From assembly GCA_038049695.1 (NCBI GenBank), contig CP142458.1:40393501-40457500 (forward strand): a stretch of DNA of 64,000 nucleotides, written 5' to 3'. Position 1 is the stretch's first letter; each line of letters begins with the position of its first letter. Origin of the DNA: Cinnamomum chago (lineage: Eukaryota; Streptophyta; Magnoliopsida; Laurales; Lauraceae). Shown piece after piece: positions 1-11,622 of this stretch. The notes below the pieces were generated by a model. It was not told where the DNA came from, ran no database searches, and saw only the letters and a list, made by a program, of their open reading frames with translations. Position numbers and translations under genes: made by a program.

Positions 1-2650
1 GAAATCATGGAGATTATAGAATCTTATCGTCACCCAAAAGTTAGTGAGGACATTCCTCCCTTGGACATCTTCTGCTCTCAGTTGGATCTTCCTGTAGGAC
101 TAATCCTCATCATTTTGGAGGTCAGCTAAGGAACACTCAAACACTCTGTGCTTAAGGCCCTCAGAAGCAATCTGTAATGGGGGGAACAATTAGAGGTTAT
201 GCTTATCGGCCCAAACAAAATCCAAGTAATTTATAGATGAGAATGCATCAAAAAGGGAGAACGAGAAAGAGGACATGTCTTCGCAGCACTATTGCAAACA
301 CTAAATGCTTCAGCAAGTTAAAAGTCAAGGAGAATGCAATCAGGTTCAAGACAAGAAAATGCCAACCATGATAGTAAATCAGAAGGCAATGATATGAAAG
401 TTCGATCTATATATTCGTGCATTAAAAGAATTTGTGGACACATGAGAAATGTATTAGGCGAACAAGGCCAAAAGGACTTATTCCCCTCAGTAGCTACATT
501 GCTTCTTCATAGCCGAATCTTTATAAAGAGGCAAAAATAAAAGGCTTAGAGAAAAACGAGAAAAGACTTCATGACATTAGTTTCATGAAAGTACCCCAAT
601 AGATGCTGAGTGTTACACCCTAAATCGCAATGGCCACTGAAAATGCTGCTAACCTAAATATTGGTTGCTCAAAATCGCACATGCTTATATGCATTCTGCA
701 TTTTCTAATTGGATATATGCATTCTGCTTTTCCTAATTGGAAGATTACAACCGGACCACCTAAATCCATGAATAACACTATATGACAGTATCTCAACATT
801 ACAACTGCTTAAAGAATTTCCACAATTCCACGAAGTAAAACTGAATATCATCAAGAACAAGACATTTCAGTGATGCAAAAAAAAGAAAAAAACATTTTAA
901 GTTTGCATTGCTTTAGAACAGCAATCTCGATGGCACCAACATTCATCCATAAATATAAATTCATTCCAAATCATGAATAAATGAAGACATCAATTCAAAT
1001 TGCCATCACTGTGAAACAAACTCCCAGATCAAATCTGACATTGCAGCCAAGGCAAGTGATAACCAATGGAACCTCATAAGTTGAACCTCAAACGAAAATT
1101 ATCCCCAACCCAGAGTTTGCGTCAAGAACAAGCTGAAAAGCATCACAGTACATCTTAAGTTCCTAACTCTAAACAAAATCATCAGAATTTCAGCAGTAGC
1201 GTATGTAAGGAGATGTTTGGTTGTACAAAATATCAAAACTATACTGTCAATTACCAAAACAATGAGAAGCCAACTAGATTCTAAATCAACTGGCATTTCC
1301 ACAATTCTGAAATGAAAAAAAAAAAGCTCTAAAAAAACCACAAACAAAACAAAGAATGCACCCAAGTTTTTTGACACTTATCCTTCTCAAATGTTACCAA
1401 TGCCAACTCCAATGAGTCATGCAATTTTCCTCTTGCAATAAAGAAACCCCTCCTAAAAAGGTGAGACTCGTACTGAAAAAAGCTGTGCAAGTCCAAGCCT
1501 TAAGCAAATTACTTTCTCTGGCTATCTGAAGGATACAGCAGAATATTTGAAGCAGTTGATTGTTCGAGTTCTATCTATTTTTTAGTTGTTATTTAAAGAC
1601 TTAGTTTAAACTTCAAATGGAGAGATTTTGTTTTCTTTAAACTTTGATGATTAGCGCCGGGTTACATCAGTAGGAACAGAATGTAACCAAGGTTAGAAGG
1701 GACTTCCTATTGGGGCCTTTTTGCTTACTTTGTACCGAGTTTCTAGAAGTTCATGGTAAAGTGTGTTGTATAACAAATGAACATACACAAGGTGAGGAGT
1801 GATCAATATAGGTGCTAATAAAGATCAAACCTACACTTTCCTTGAATTTAATTTACTAGGGCAATAGTTGGGTAACCATTTCCAAGCAAAGTGGCTGCAG
1901 TTTTGATTGCTGTTTTGCAGATCTTCAACTTAACTACTTCAAGTTAAACGTAGAATTGAACTCATTTTGTAGTCCCAGAAGACCCTAATCCTACCCTAGT
2001 CCACACATCCAAGCCCAGCCATTAACTCCTCCATATCCTGTGCATGCAGCCTTTCAAAACTAACAGAACACTTAAACAATTCAGCACTATCATTCTGACA
2101 GCTTGTCCAGAACTCATCCCACCTTCACCCCACATCTGTTTCTAAACGGCAGCCATATGAACCCCGTCCCAGCACCCAAACTTCATCCGCAACAGTCTCT
2201 ACAATAATTTTTAATCATACCTGATCCAATTTCCAACACAGACCCTGATAACCCTGAGACAACCACAAAATCCAGTCGAAAACAGCTTACAGCAGCCTGT
2301 CAACACTCTACATTATGAAATCATTGCTTCACAAAACCCAAGCCACCAACAAAAGTTCAGCTTGCAGATAAATTACTAAATTAATGTCCCCTTTCATAGA
2401 TAGAAATATCTTGTAGTGCAACAAGAAAGAAAAGCAAGTTGTCAGAAGATGAACATTTCGTTGCCCTTTTATCATGCCCACACTCTACACATGCCTACTG
2501 CAGGATGTTTTTATAACTTGTAATTTAATACATACTCTTTCCTACTTGGATTTAGACATTGTTGTTGTTATTGTTTCCATCGTTACTAGATTTTATGCGC
2601 AACACGTATCAGAAACAGATTTCACACACATCCCTTTTTTCACACCAATC
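1..2650. other. AT-rich non-coding interior of the CACTA-like element
   Basis: About 2.6 kb with no recognisable protein family, tandem array or RNA gene on either strand. The open frames here are short and show no conserved motif. A duplicated octamer-scale motif (GCATTCTGC followed by TTTTCTAATTGG) occurs near 690-740. I read this stretch as interior of the CACTA-like element, probably captured or decayed non-coding sequence. Confidence 0.5.
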
Positions 2651-2750
2651 TATTAAATCATTCCATACAATTACAAACAGCAGAAAAGCTGGACAAAAGC
2701 ATAAAATCCAGATATAAAACGAGAAGATCTGAAAGGTTTAGGAGACAGGC

Positions 2751-3016
2751 CTTGGTACCCTGTGTCCGAGTGACGAGGGTTTTACGAACATTTCGGACAT
2801 TGAACACCGATGGTGCTTTGATATCATACCAATCCTTCTTAATTAGAAAAAGGATCGACCCTAGATTACTAATACAAACAATGAAAACAAAGATCAGATC
2901 CATAACAACCAACACAACGAGAAGATTCACAACAAAGGGAAAGATATTTAGGGTTTTATCAAACTTACGCCTTCTTCTTTCCTCCCTTTTTCCCCTTGGA
3001 GATCCTCTTGTTCTTC
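2751..3016 (-). pseudogene. Fragment of cytosolic 40S ribosomal protein S3a (eS1), two exons
   Basis: On the minus strand, an exon at 3016-2969 follows a TTTCAG acceptor and encodes the lysine-rich start of S3a ([16 protein letters not shown]). It ends at a GTAAGT donor. After an intron of about 110 bp ending TCTAG, an exon from 2860 gives VDPFS, then a 4-base AATT insertion near 2841-2846, then [18 protein letters not shown] and [11 protein letters not shown]3a (about 260 residues) is a core component of the 40S subunit. Here only about the first 50 residues remain. The first coding exon with the initiator Met is not visible, the 4-base insertion shifts the frame, and similarity stops after GTK at 2751. 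The retained introns indicate a genomic copy rather than a retrocopy, consistent with capture by the surrounding CACTA element. Identification is confident; function as S3a is excluded. Confidence 0.85.
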
Positions 3017-3567
3017 CTGAAATGGAAATGAAAGACAACATGAGATCTCAATAGCAGAGACTAGAGAGAAAGAGAAGAAATGAAGAGATGGAGATCGTGA
3101 GGGAGATGAGGGAAAAGAGCATAGAGAGTGAGAGAAGAGCAGATCGAGATCGAGATAGAGAGAGTGAGAGAGGAGAGGGGGAATGGTGCATGTGCACCTG
3201 TCGATCGCCTCAGACACTCCTCAAGGGGATCGCTCTGATCGTTGGAGTATTTGGGCGCCAAGGAATGAGGTATGGAGGGGACGAAGAGATAGGATATAAG
3301 ATGGAGGGAACCCAAATTATCACTTGCCCAACTTCATGTGTCGCTTTTCTTTCCTATTTCATGAAAGAAAATAACAATCAAACTTCTTGTGTCACTTTTG
3401 TTTAGTGGGGGAAAGTATAGATTTATTTTATGTGTCGCGTTATAGAAAAGTGACCCAAAAAACCTCCTCCTCGTTTACTCCTCCTCTAAAGTGACACATC
3501 AGACCATACTGTGTCACTTTATTGTAAAAGCGACACAAAAGCTCATTTCAAAAGCGAGACTAAAAGT

Positions 3568-3583
3568 CCTTTTTTTTGTAGTG
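3568..3583 (-). repeat. CACTA terminal inverted repeat
   Basis: Read on the minus strand this is CACTAC followed by a run of eight A residues, the diagnostic CACTA terminus. It directly adjoins Athila-A coding sequence at 3584. The terminal A/T run creates a spurious C-terminal extension of the Athila reading frame. Confidence 0.75.
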
Positions 3584-4574
3584 GTAAGTGATTTTCCACC
3601 AATTCATGAATGTAACTAATGTGAAAAACCCCATCATCCTCATCAGGAGGTTGCTTACTAACATTAAAAATGTTCACTTGGACTGTCATGGTCCCAAAAG
3701 AAATTTGCATCACTCCATTCCTACAATTGATCAAGGCATTTGAGGTGGCAAGGAATGGTCTCCACAAGATTATTGGAATTTTGGGTTCGGCACCAGATGT
3801 GTGTTTGGTATCCAAAACAACAAAATCGACAGGAAACACAAAGTCTCCGACTTTGATAAGAACGTCTTCAACTACCCCCTTTGGGTCTCGAATTGATGCA
3901 TCAGCCAATTGCAAGGTCACATGGGTCTTTTTCAACTCCCCCAAACCTAATTCTTCATAAACAGAGTACAGAAGAAGGTTCACACTTACACCCAAGTCTA
4001 GCAAAGCTTTCTTTATGTGATGGTCCCCTATCTGGCAAGAAATGGTAGGACACCCTGGGTCCTTATATTTGATCGGGGTTGGGCAGGAAATGATTAAGCT
4101 AGCTTGTTGGGCTAGAAAAGCCTTCTTGGGCACATTGGTCGTCCTTTTGAAGGTGCAAAGGTCCTTCAGAAATTTTGCATAGGCCGGAATCTGTTGAATA
4201 GCATCAAGTAGTGGGATATTAATCCGCACTTGTTTGAATACTTCAAGCATTTTATCCAACTGAACAGTTGATTTTGCTGGGCGTAGCCTCTGTGGATATG
4301 GTGCCTTAGGAACATAGGTCCTAGGAGTGAGCTCACTAGGTGATAGTTCAGCATTGACTGGGTTCTCTGGTTCTAATGTGGGTTTAGCATTCACACTTGG
4401 TTCCTCAGTTTCCACTATCTTACTTGATTCTTCCTCAGGTTCCTTAGATAGTTTGACCTTATTATCAACCTGTGTACCCAACCTAAGAGTGATTATGGAT
4501 TTGACTTGTTCTGGGCCTTTTCCTTTAGGATCATGAACAACTTGGCCCTTGGGATTAGGTTCGGGTTGACTAGG
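3584..4574 (-). pseudogene. Athila-A gag C-terminus and aspartic protease (distal piece)
   Basis: The minus-strand frame contains the gag/protease linker YVPKAPYPQRL, the helical segment LPLLDAIQQIPAYAKFLKDLC and the retroviral-type protease region. The protease shows GCPTISCQIG, the active-site equivalent LLDLGVSVNLL and the downstream IPIILWRPFLAT (usually ILGRPFLAT, so G is replaced by W). This is the continuation of the gag at 11623-13027: the host reading frame resumes with the SQPEPNPKGQ segment at 4574 after the plus-strand Athila-B insertion. The frame ends where the CACTA-like terminus begins at 3583. Athila proteins act in particle assembly and polyprotein processing during retrotransposition. 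This copy cannot make a full polyprotein. Confidence 0.85.
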
Positions 4575-5010
4575 TGATAACTGGTTAAAAAGTGCATATT
4601 TATTATGTTAATCCTAGATATTCTTGCACTTTTATTATTTTATTTTCTTCAATTTATATGCATTTGCTAGTTAATTCTTGTTTCATCTTTTTACAGAGAA
4701 AGCTTGACAAAGTTGATGATTTAGTGGTGGAATTGGAGCAAAACAAGAATATTGGGCTTTGAAGTGCTAAAAGAAGTGGAAAAGAAGTGGTTATGGGTTA
4801 GAAGAGAGGCTTGGCCCATATGTTAGTGGATTAGGGCCTATTTTAGCATAAAAGAACCCAATTTGAAGCCTTCTAGCACCATTCCTTGGGCCCCTTTTGA
4901 TTAATTACGGGATTTTCATTGATTCTCTCTTAAGAGATAAGCAAAGGGGGTTTTAACAAAAGGGAGAGATATTAGGAGGTGAAGGGGGATCTACCATTCG
5001 GTGGTTCTAC
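4575..5010 (+). repeat. Putative 5' LTR of Athila-B
   Basis: The left boundary is firm (TG dinucleotide directly after the host sequence CTAGG). The right boundary is placed just before the degenerate primer-site sequence GCCGTTGCCGGGGATTG (5012-5028), which resembles the tRNA-Asp complement used by Athila elements. About 435 bp is short for an Athila LTR. No second copy is present for comparison because the 3' end is deleted, so the right end is approximate. Confidence 0.5.
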
Positions 5011-5011
5011 C

Positions 5012-5028
5012 AGCCGTTGCCGGGGATT
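5012..5028 (+). other. Degenerate tRNA-Asp-type primer binding site of Athila-B
   Basis: GCCGTTGCCGGGGATTG matches the 3' part of the TGGCGCCGTTGCCGGGGA primer site, with the first bases altered to CA. It lies between the putative LTR and the gag leader, as expected for the minus-strand priming site. Confidence 0.55.
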
Positions 5029-5298
5029 GTTTAATTGTTAAGAAGCCTTTAGTTGATTTTTATTTTAATTCTTTATTTTCTGCTATTATTCTTTTTCTTT
5101 GTTTTTGGTGTGCAGCAAGTTTAAAAAGTTAAAGAGAAGCAGAGTCGATTGGAGCAAGCATTGGTAAAAAAAAAAAAAAAACCAAAAAAAGAAAATTTCT
5201 ACCTTCTTTGCAACTGATCACGGTGAAATCTTTCCTTTCTCTTTGCATTTTATTTTTGCTACAGTTGGTATGCTTGATTGGATAGGTTTATTTGTTTT

Positions 5299-7332
5299 AT
5301 GTTTGGTCGCCGTTCGTGCAACCCAGACTTAGAAAAATTAGACCTTGAGCTAGAAATAACATTGAGAGCTTTTCGAGGTTTGTCCGTTAAGTCTAGTGTT
5401 TTAGGAGATCCTATTTCTATAGACATGGCTAATAATGGTGGACAACAACAACCACAGCCTCTTAAGGCTCATTTTGTTCCAACAACATATACCAATCCTT
5501 CATGTATTCAAATGCCTGCTGTAACTGGGCATTATGAAATTAGACCCCAAACCATTCAGATGTTACCATCTTTTTATGGGAAATCAAATGAGGACCCATA
5601 TCAACATCTGAATGAGTTTTTGGAGCTATGCACCACTGTCAATGTGCAAAATCTGAGTGAGAATGCTCTTAAGTTAAGGTTGTTCCCTTTTTCGTTAAAG
5701 GATAGACCCAAACATTGGCTCGGTTCTTTGCCTACAAATTCTATAACAACTTGGGCTCAACTTCAACAAGAGTTTTTAAAAAAATACTTTCCTATAGGCA
5801 AAACCAATGATATGAGAAGAGCCATCACAAATTTTACTCAACTCGATGGCGAGTCTTTTCATGAAGCTTGGGAGAGATTTTTGGACCTTCATAGGAAGTG
5901 TCCCCATCATGATATCATGCGTTGGCAGTTGGTACAGAGTTTCTATGACGGTATCACTGAACAAAACCGTCAAATGATTGACTCTGCTTGTGGAGGGACT
6001 TTCCTCAACAAGAATCAGGATGAGGCATGGGATCTTTTTGAGACCCTTAGTGAGAATTCCCAACACCATACCTCAGCAAGTCAGAGAGCTCCACCGACCT
6101 CTTCTAGCGTCCCTAAGAGAGGTGGCATTTATGAAGTTGGACAATCTGTGGATGTCCAAGAGCAAGTTGCGGCATTGTCTAGGAAACTAGACCAAGTCTT
6201 GGCTATGGGACAAGTTTCCACTTCTACTCCTGTCACTCAAAAGGTGTGTGCTTTATGTTCATGCCCAACCCATTATGTGATAGATTGTCCCTTAGCCCCG
6301 CAATATCCAGAGTTTGTGCAAGAGCAAGTTAATGCTCTTCAAGGTTTTTCCAAACCGGGTAATGATCCACACTCTAGCCATTACAACCCGGGATGGAGAA
6401 ACCATCCAAATTTTTCTTGGAGGCCTCAAGCCCCAAATCCTCCATTCGCACAAAATTCTGGGCCAAGTGTGCCTAACTCTTTTCCGTCATCATCCTACCG
6501 TCCTCCTACTCAACAATATCAACAACCACCACCTCCTCCTAGAAACTCAGCTTTTGAGGATAAAGTGTTGAGTGCTTTGCAAGCTTTAGAGTCAAATCAT
6601 CAGTCCAACACTCAATTGCTCCACTCACACACTCAGTCCATCTCAAAGCTAGAATCCCAAATGGGACAACTAGCACAAGCTGTGGGTAGAAGAGATGAGG
6701 GACGTTTACCAAGTCAGCCGGTGAACAACCCTAAAGGCCAATATGGGGTAGAGTTTTCTAACTCCAATGAACAATTTCATGAGCAAGCTAAGGCCATAAC
6801 TACCCTTAGGAGTGGGAGAGAGGTAGACAACAAAGTTGAGTATAAGGCTGAGAGTGAGTTGACAAGTTCTTCTGGAAAAGGCAAAGCGGTGAATGAAAAT
6901 TTGAAGCAAGGGGATTCTTCATCCCCATGTGATCCTTTGAGTGTTCCTGTGGCACCCTATGTGCCCAAGGCCCCTTACCCTTCTTGCTTCGCCGACCCTT
7001 CTCCTTTTGGGAAAAAGAGTGCAAATATGGAGGAGATGCTTGAGATTTTTAAGCAAGTTAAGATTAACTTGCCACTTCTTGATGCAGTTAAGCAAATCCC
7101 TTCCTATGCCAAATTCTTGAAAGACCTTTGCACTCAAAAGCGTAAAGCTAAAACTCATGTGTAAAAAAAGGTCTTTCTGACAGAGCAAGTGAGCTCGATT
7201 CTCCTGCACCAAACTGCACCTAAGTTCAAAGATCCTGGAGGCCCCACAATTTCTTGTGTCATTGGTAATCACACCATTGAGAGGGCGCTCCTTGACTTGG
7301 GGGCAAGTGTCAATTTATTGCCATACTCTGTC
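5299..7332 (+). pseudogene. Athila-B gag and start of protease, with internal stop
   Basis: I place the start at ATG 5299 (MFGRRSCNPDLEKLDLE). The retrotransposon gag domain follows, with LPSFYGKSNEDPYQHLNEF, LRLFPFSLKDRPKHWL and FHEAWERFLDLHRKCPHH. A CCHC zinc knuckle (C-x2-C-x4-H-x4-C in VCALCSCPTHYVIDC) lies near residue 325. A Pro/Gln-rich linker and the conserved APYVPKAPYPSCF segment come next. A TAA at 7162-7164 breaks the frame within KTHV-stop-KKVFL; beyond it the same frame continues into the protease (PTISCVIGNHTIERALLDLGAS) until the solo LTR inserts after CTGTC at 7332. Gag forms the virus-like particle. This copy is defective through the stop and the insertion. Confidence 0.88.
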
Positions 7333-10169
7333 TGTTAGACCCCGACCCAGACCAATTCGATTAGTGTGCGATTAGTATGTGTTTATTCCTAAATGGGTTT
7401 AGTTGTCGTTGGGGTAGAAGTAATTAGTTTAGTCTTGGACATAGCTTTGGGAATTTTGAGAACGTTTAGTATTAGTTAGACACACTCGGAAAGGCCCGAG
7501 TGCACTTGTAAGTTTGGGAAGATCGTATCGATTTCCGTATGATTATGATTTTGATTTCATTTGAATTATTTTCCTATGTGTTACAACTTTCGTCTTAAGC
7601 CCATTCTTGTTTGAAGCCCAAAAACCCATGTTTTGGCCCCAAAGAGGGTAAAATTGTCTTTACGCACAAATCTGGACACAATTTTCGAGATCTTAAAATT
7701 ATGTCAAAAATATACTTTTTGGAAACTAGATATTTCGACGATCGTTGTATTCTTCTTTGTCGAAGTCACCCGAGGCTCACAAGACCATGTTTTAGTCATC
7801 TCAAGGTTAAGTCATTTGTGGGCCCATTATCATCACTTAAACCCCCAAGTCTCATCTTCTTCATTCATTTCCCCAATCTCTGCAATTTCTTTGACCTAGG
7901 GTTGGAAAGCCCTTTGTCCCTTCCACTTCATTTCTCTTGCATGCTTTAGCTAGAGAGCTCCAAAAAGGATTCCAAAATCGTCATCTTCTTCCTCTCCTTG
8001 CAAGCTTTCTGTACATACAAGTTTCTTGAAGTTCTTTTGAGACAAGCTCTTCATCTTCCTCATCTCTTCTTGTTTGGTCATTGTTAGGTAAGAACTTCCA
8101 CCTATACTTTTCATGAAGTCTTTTGATTTCTTAAAGATCTTGTTTTTCATGTGGAAAACCCTTTTTGTTCAAATGGGTTCTTGTTTCCATTTTGAGTGCG
8201 TTTGTGTGGTTTTCTTGGGTTTCCTTGTAGTGTGGGATAGCTTGAGTGAAGTGCTTGAGAAGGAGTATTTTTAGCATTGGTCAAGGCAAGTAATCTTTTA
8301 GGTTCAATGATGAATGTGTATTTTGATTTCATTGTACTTTAGAAATTGTGCATTTGATTTGTTTACAAGCTTCATTATTATGCTTTCATTGGATTTGGAT
8401 GCTTGAAATTGTGATAAATGAACCCTTGGTGAGCATGAAGGCTCAAGCGAATGTATGTGGTGGATGGATGGGAAGAAGGAGAAGAATGTAGTGGGAGATG
8501 TGCAAGAGAAAGGCATTTTCTGCACTATGCGAGCACAGGCAGTAGCTTGTCCGCTCGAGCGACCCTTGGGTCCGCTCGAGCGATCAAGCCTCTGTTTGGT
8601 GCGAGCGCAGACAGAGAGCTGTCCGCTCGAGCGACCCTATGGTCCGCTCGAGCGAACTGCCCTCTGTGTAATCTGGAGCAAGACAGAGAGCTGTCCGTTC
8701 GAGCGCACCTTATATTCGCTCGAACGAACTGTCTCGCTCGAGCGAAGTGTCATCACCTTATAAAGTTCGCTCGAGCGAACCTGCCAGATTCAGGAAGAGG
8801 ATTTATTTCATTTCTGTATTTTCTTGAAGGTTGAAAAACTAGACTTTGTTAAGGGTTTTGACTTGACATTGTGTAAATGGAACTTCGAAATGCAACCCAA
8901 CTTCGGGGACACCAATTCTTATATATTCCGACATTTGGGGTCCCAATTACACAAAGGTCAATTAGCAGCATTAACACATGCTTGTTAGATTTCGTGTTCG
9001 AATTCCGTTTTTGATGTGATAAGTACCATCGTGTACTAGTTTTGGTTTTCAAGTATAAGCTTGTTTTGAAGAATGGTTTCAAGAAAAAGGGGATCACTTC
9101 CTAAGCGTTTTATGCATATTAATTATGCCTTTGCTAGTCGTGTTCATCGTGTTTTGATAAGTGATTTCCCCCTTTTTACCTCGACATGTTTTGATAGTGT
9201 TTCGCGTGTTTTATGCATTCGTGAACTTAGTAAACACCACTGAGCTTGGACTGCCCTTTCAGTTTGATCTACTGTCTGGGGGTCCTTAAACTTGTGGACT
9301 GTCTGCAGACTGGTCGTGTATTTATTACACATCGTGCGTGTCCGGTTCCGAGGCCGGAATTCCCATCTTTGTGGGAAATCGTGTAGTGTTTATATTATAT
9401 ATATCGTGCTTGTCGTGCGTGCTTGCTCTCTTCATTATATAAATGATAGATAAAGGATGGGCTCTTTGTGGATGATAACTATTCATGATATATTATGTAC
9501 TCATGCTAGTTTGTTTTAGTATCTCAGTTCAGTTAAATATTGCTGTAAATGTACCTCAGTCATTACAGTATTTCAAGTCAAGGATTGCTTATAAGTTTTC
9601 TTAAATGTTATTGTTTCATGCTTGCACCTAAATTGATTACCTGCCAAACCGTTGTGTTTGACCCTTGTTTGTTGGTGCCCAGGTGCAGGAGACGTTACCT
9701 TTGAGGAGGAGCGTCAGGAGGAGGCTTGTGAGCCAACCCCTGTGAGAGAGTGGCAGCCCGACGATGTCATCTAGACGTCGAGCGGGTTCTTGAGTCTCGC
9801 CATCTTTTGTCTTGGGGTTTCCCTTTTATTTGGAGAATTGTATTGGCCTCTGTTGGCCTCTTATGGAATTGTAACAAAACTTAACTTACTTTCGTGTTAG
9901 TCTTATAACTTGAACTATGTTGGGAATGCCTTGTTTAACTTCTTTCTTTGATACTATGTCTTGTTACTATTTGTCATGGCACTTAAATATTTTATTGGTG
10001 CTCATCTTGTTGTGCTTTGCTACACGCTTCCGCATACTTGATCGTGTGAGTCAGATTCCGCGTGTCTTTGGGAATCCTCACCGCGGGAACCTGTGGGAAA
10101 GCAAAATCTTCAATAGCAATTGTAACTCAACTACGTCGCGGGCCCGGGATCCGTTCCGGGGTCACAACA
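7333..10169 (+). mobile_element. Solo LTR (2837 bp) with 5-bp target duplication CTGTC
   Basis: The insertion begins TGTTAGACCCCGACCC and ends GGGGTCACAACA, with TG...CA termini and near-palindromic ends typical of Ty3/gypsy LTRs. It is bracketed by CTGTC at 7328-7332 and 10170-10174, and the Athila-B protease frame resumes exactly after the second copy. No internal retroviral coding sequence is present, so it is a solo LTR left by LTR-LTR recombination. A related copy lies at 23465-25826 on the opposite strand with similar ends (TGTTACACCCCGACCC). Both carry clusters of the CGCTCGAGCG palindrome. The length fits long-LTR chromovirus-type elements, but without internal domains the lineage is not established. 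Confidence 0.88.
8550..8785 (+). repeat. Cluster of CGCTCGAGCGA palindromes inside solo LTR 1
   Basis: About eight copies of the palindromic core CGCTCGAGCG, several extended to TTCGCTCGAGCGAA and a few slightly mutated (TTCGAGCG, TCGAACGAA), are spaced roughly 20-50 bp apart within 235 bp. The same motif recurs in the related LTR at 24612-24760. Each is a perfect dyad centred on CTCGAG and could form a protein-binding palindrome or small hairpin. The function is unknown. Confidence 0.85.
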
Positions 10170-11622
10170 CTGTCTATAAGCAATTTGGGTTAGGTGAGTT
10201 GAAGCCTACGGCGGTGTCTTTGCAGTTAGCTGACAGATCCGTCAAGAAACCTCGTGGGATAATTGAGGATGTTTTGGTGAAAGTAGACAAGTTCTACTTT
10301 CCAGTTGATTTTTTGGTTTTAGACATGGAGCCCGTTCATGACCCTAAGCGTCAGATTCCCATCATCTTAGGTCGACCTTTCTTAGCTACTGCTCATGCAT
10401 GTATTAATTGTCGAATCGGAGTGATGGATATTTCTTATGGAAATATGACAGTGAGACTCAATGTTTTCAATGCGTCACAACAACCTCCGCATGAGGAGGA
10501 TTGTTTTTCGGTGGATATGATAGAAGGGATAGTTGAGGAATCTCTCCCTCAAATCTTGATTGAGGATCCTTTGGAGAGATGTTTGACTTACTTTGATAGT
10601 GATGTTTTTTATATTGATGGTTCTATTGAGGAAGTCAATTCATTGCTTGACTATTCTCCTTCTATAGACTATCCTCCTTGGAAGTCTAGACCGGAACCCC
10701 TTCCTAATCTTGCGAGCACTCCTGCTCCTCCATCATTAGAGATTCCTCCAAAGCTTGAGTTGAAGCCGCTCCCGGATACTCCTAAGTATTCATTCTTGGG
10801 ACCCGATGACACTCTTCCTATTATCATTGCTTCCAATCTTCCAAGTGAGCAAGAGTGTCGTCTTCTTGAGGTTCTTAGAGAGCACAAGGGTGCTATAGGT
10901 TGGTCCGTAGCTGATTTGAAAGGGATTGATTCGTCTATTTGTATGCACCACATTCATTTAGAGGATGATGCAAAGCCATCTCGAGAAATGCAGAGAAGGC
11001 TTAATCCTAACATGAAGGAGGTTGTCATGAAGGAGGTTGTGAAGTTGTTAGATTCGGGTATTATTTACCCAATTTCTGATAGTAAGTGGGTGAGTCCCAC
11101 CCAAGTGGTACCAAAGAAGTTTGGTATCATTGTTGTTGAGAGTGATAAGGGTGAGCTTGTCCCTGTGCGTACCACCACAGGGTGGAGAGTTTGTATTGAT
11201 TGTCGCAAGCTCAACTCTATGACCCGGAAAGACCACTTTCCTCTCCCATTCATTTATCAAATCTTGGAGAGGTTAGCGGGTCAAAGCTATTATTGCTTTC
11301 TTGATCGTTATTCTGGATATAACCAAATTGCGGTCTTTCTGGAAGATCAAGAGAAAACCACTTTCACTTGTCCATTTGGCACATACGCATATCGCCGCAT
11401 GCCTTTTGGATTGTGCAATGCACCGGCAACTTTTCAGAGGTGCATGATGTCTATCTTTTCCGATATGGTAGAGAAATTTTTAGAAGTCTTCATGGATGAC
11501 TTCTCTGTTTTTGGTCCCTCGTTTGATGATTGTCTCCAAAACTTAACCAAAGTTTTGAAGCGTTGCAAGGAGACAAATCTTGTGCTTAGTTGGGAAAAGA
11601 GCCATTTTGTGCTTAGGGAAGG
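10170..11622 (+). pseudogene. Athila-B protease C-terminus and reverse transcriptase, truncated
   Basis: The frame resumes after the solo LTR with the rest of the protease (YKQFGLGELKPTAVSLQLAD, IPIILGRPFLATAHACINCR). A linker rich in acidic residues and proline follows, then the reverse transcriptase domain. RT signatures are WRVCIDCRKLN, FLDRYSGYNQI, FTCPFGTYAYRRMPFGLCNAP and the catalytic box VFMDDFSVF (xxDD). The domain stops at KSHFVLREG, and the sequence then runs antisense into Athila-A gag. RNase H and integrase are absent. A longer open frame starting upstream at 9917 and extending to 11794 is an artefact: its N-terminus is solo-LTR sequence and its C-terminus is antisense gag. Confidence 0.88.

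Larger units (their letters stand above)
1..3583. mobile_element. CACTA-like element, 3' portion (5' end outside window)
   Basis: The right end reads ...TTTTTTTTGTAGTG and stops at 3583, the inverse of the CACTACAAAAAA terminus typical of CACTA (En/Spm) transposons. Just inside it (about 3330-3570), short motifs such as GTGTCACTTT and GCGACACAAAA recur in both orientations, as expected of CACTA subterminal repeats. The element abuts the Athila-A protease reading frame on the minus strand, so it inserted there. No matching left terminus is visible, so it begins before base 1 and its 3-bp target duplication cannot be tested. The interior holds no transposase that I can recognise. It does carry a ribosomal-protein S3a fragment, suggesting a non-autonomous gene-carrying (Pack-CACTA-like) element. 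The calls of terminus and insertion are firm; the left extent is inferred. Confidence 0.7.
4575..11622 (+). mobile_element. Athila-B: plus-strand Athila-type element nested in Athila-A gag, 3'-truncated
   Basis: The element starts TGATAACTGG immediately after host CTAGG (4570-4574). It contains a short putative LTR, a primer-site-like sequence, gag-protease (5299-7332) and protease-reverse transcriptase (10170-11613). It ends abruptly inside reverse transcriptase. At the right junction the RT sequence reads TTAGGGAAGG, and the uninterrupted Athila-A gag would read CTAGGGAAGG at this point. The missing 3' pol, integrase and 3' LTR are therefore best explained by a deletion across about 9 bp of microhomology next to the target duplication. 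The solo LTR at 7333-10169 interrupts its protease. Confidence 0.8.

Noticed and set aside
2752..3054. 100-codon plus-strand open frame
   Set aside because: It is the antisense shadow of the S3a exons on the minus strand.
9917..10169. N-terminal extension of the Athila-B pol frame
   Set aside because: This part is solo-LTR sequence; the protease coding region truly resumes at 10170.
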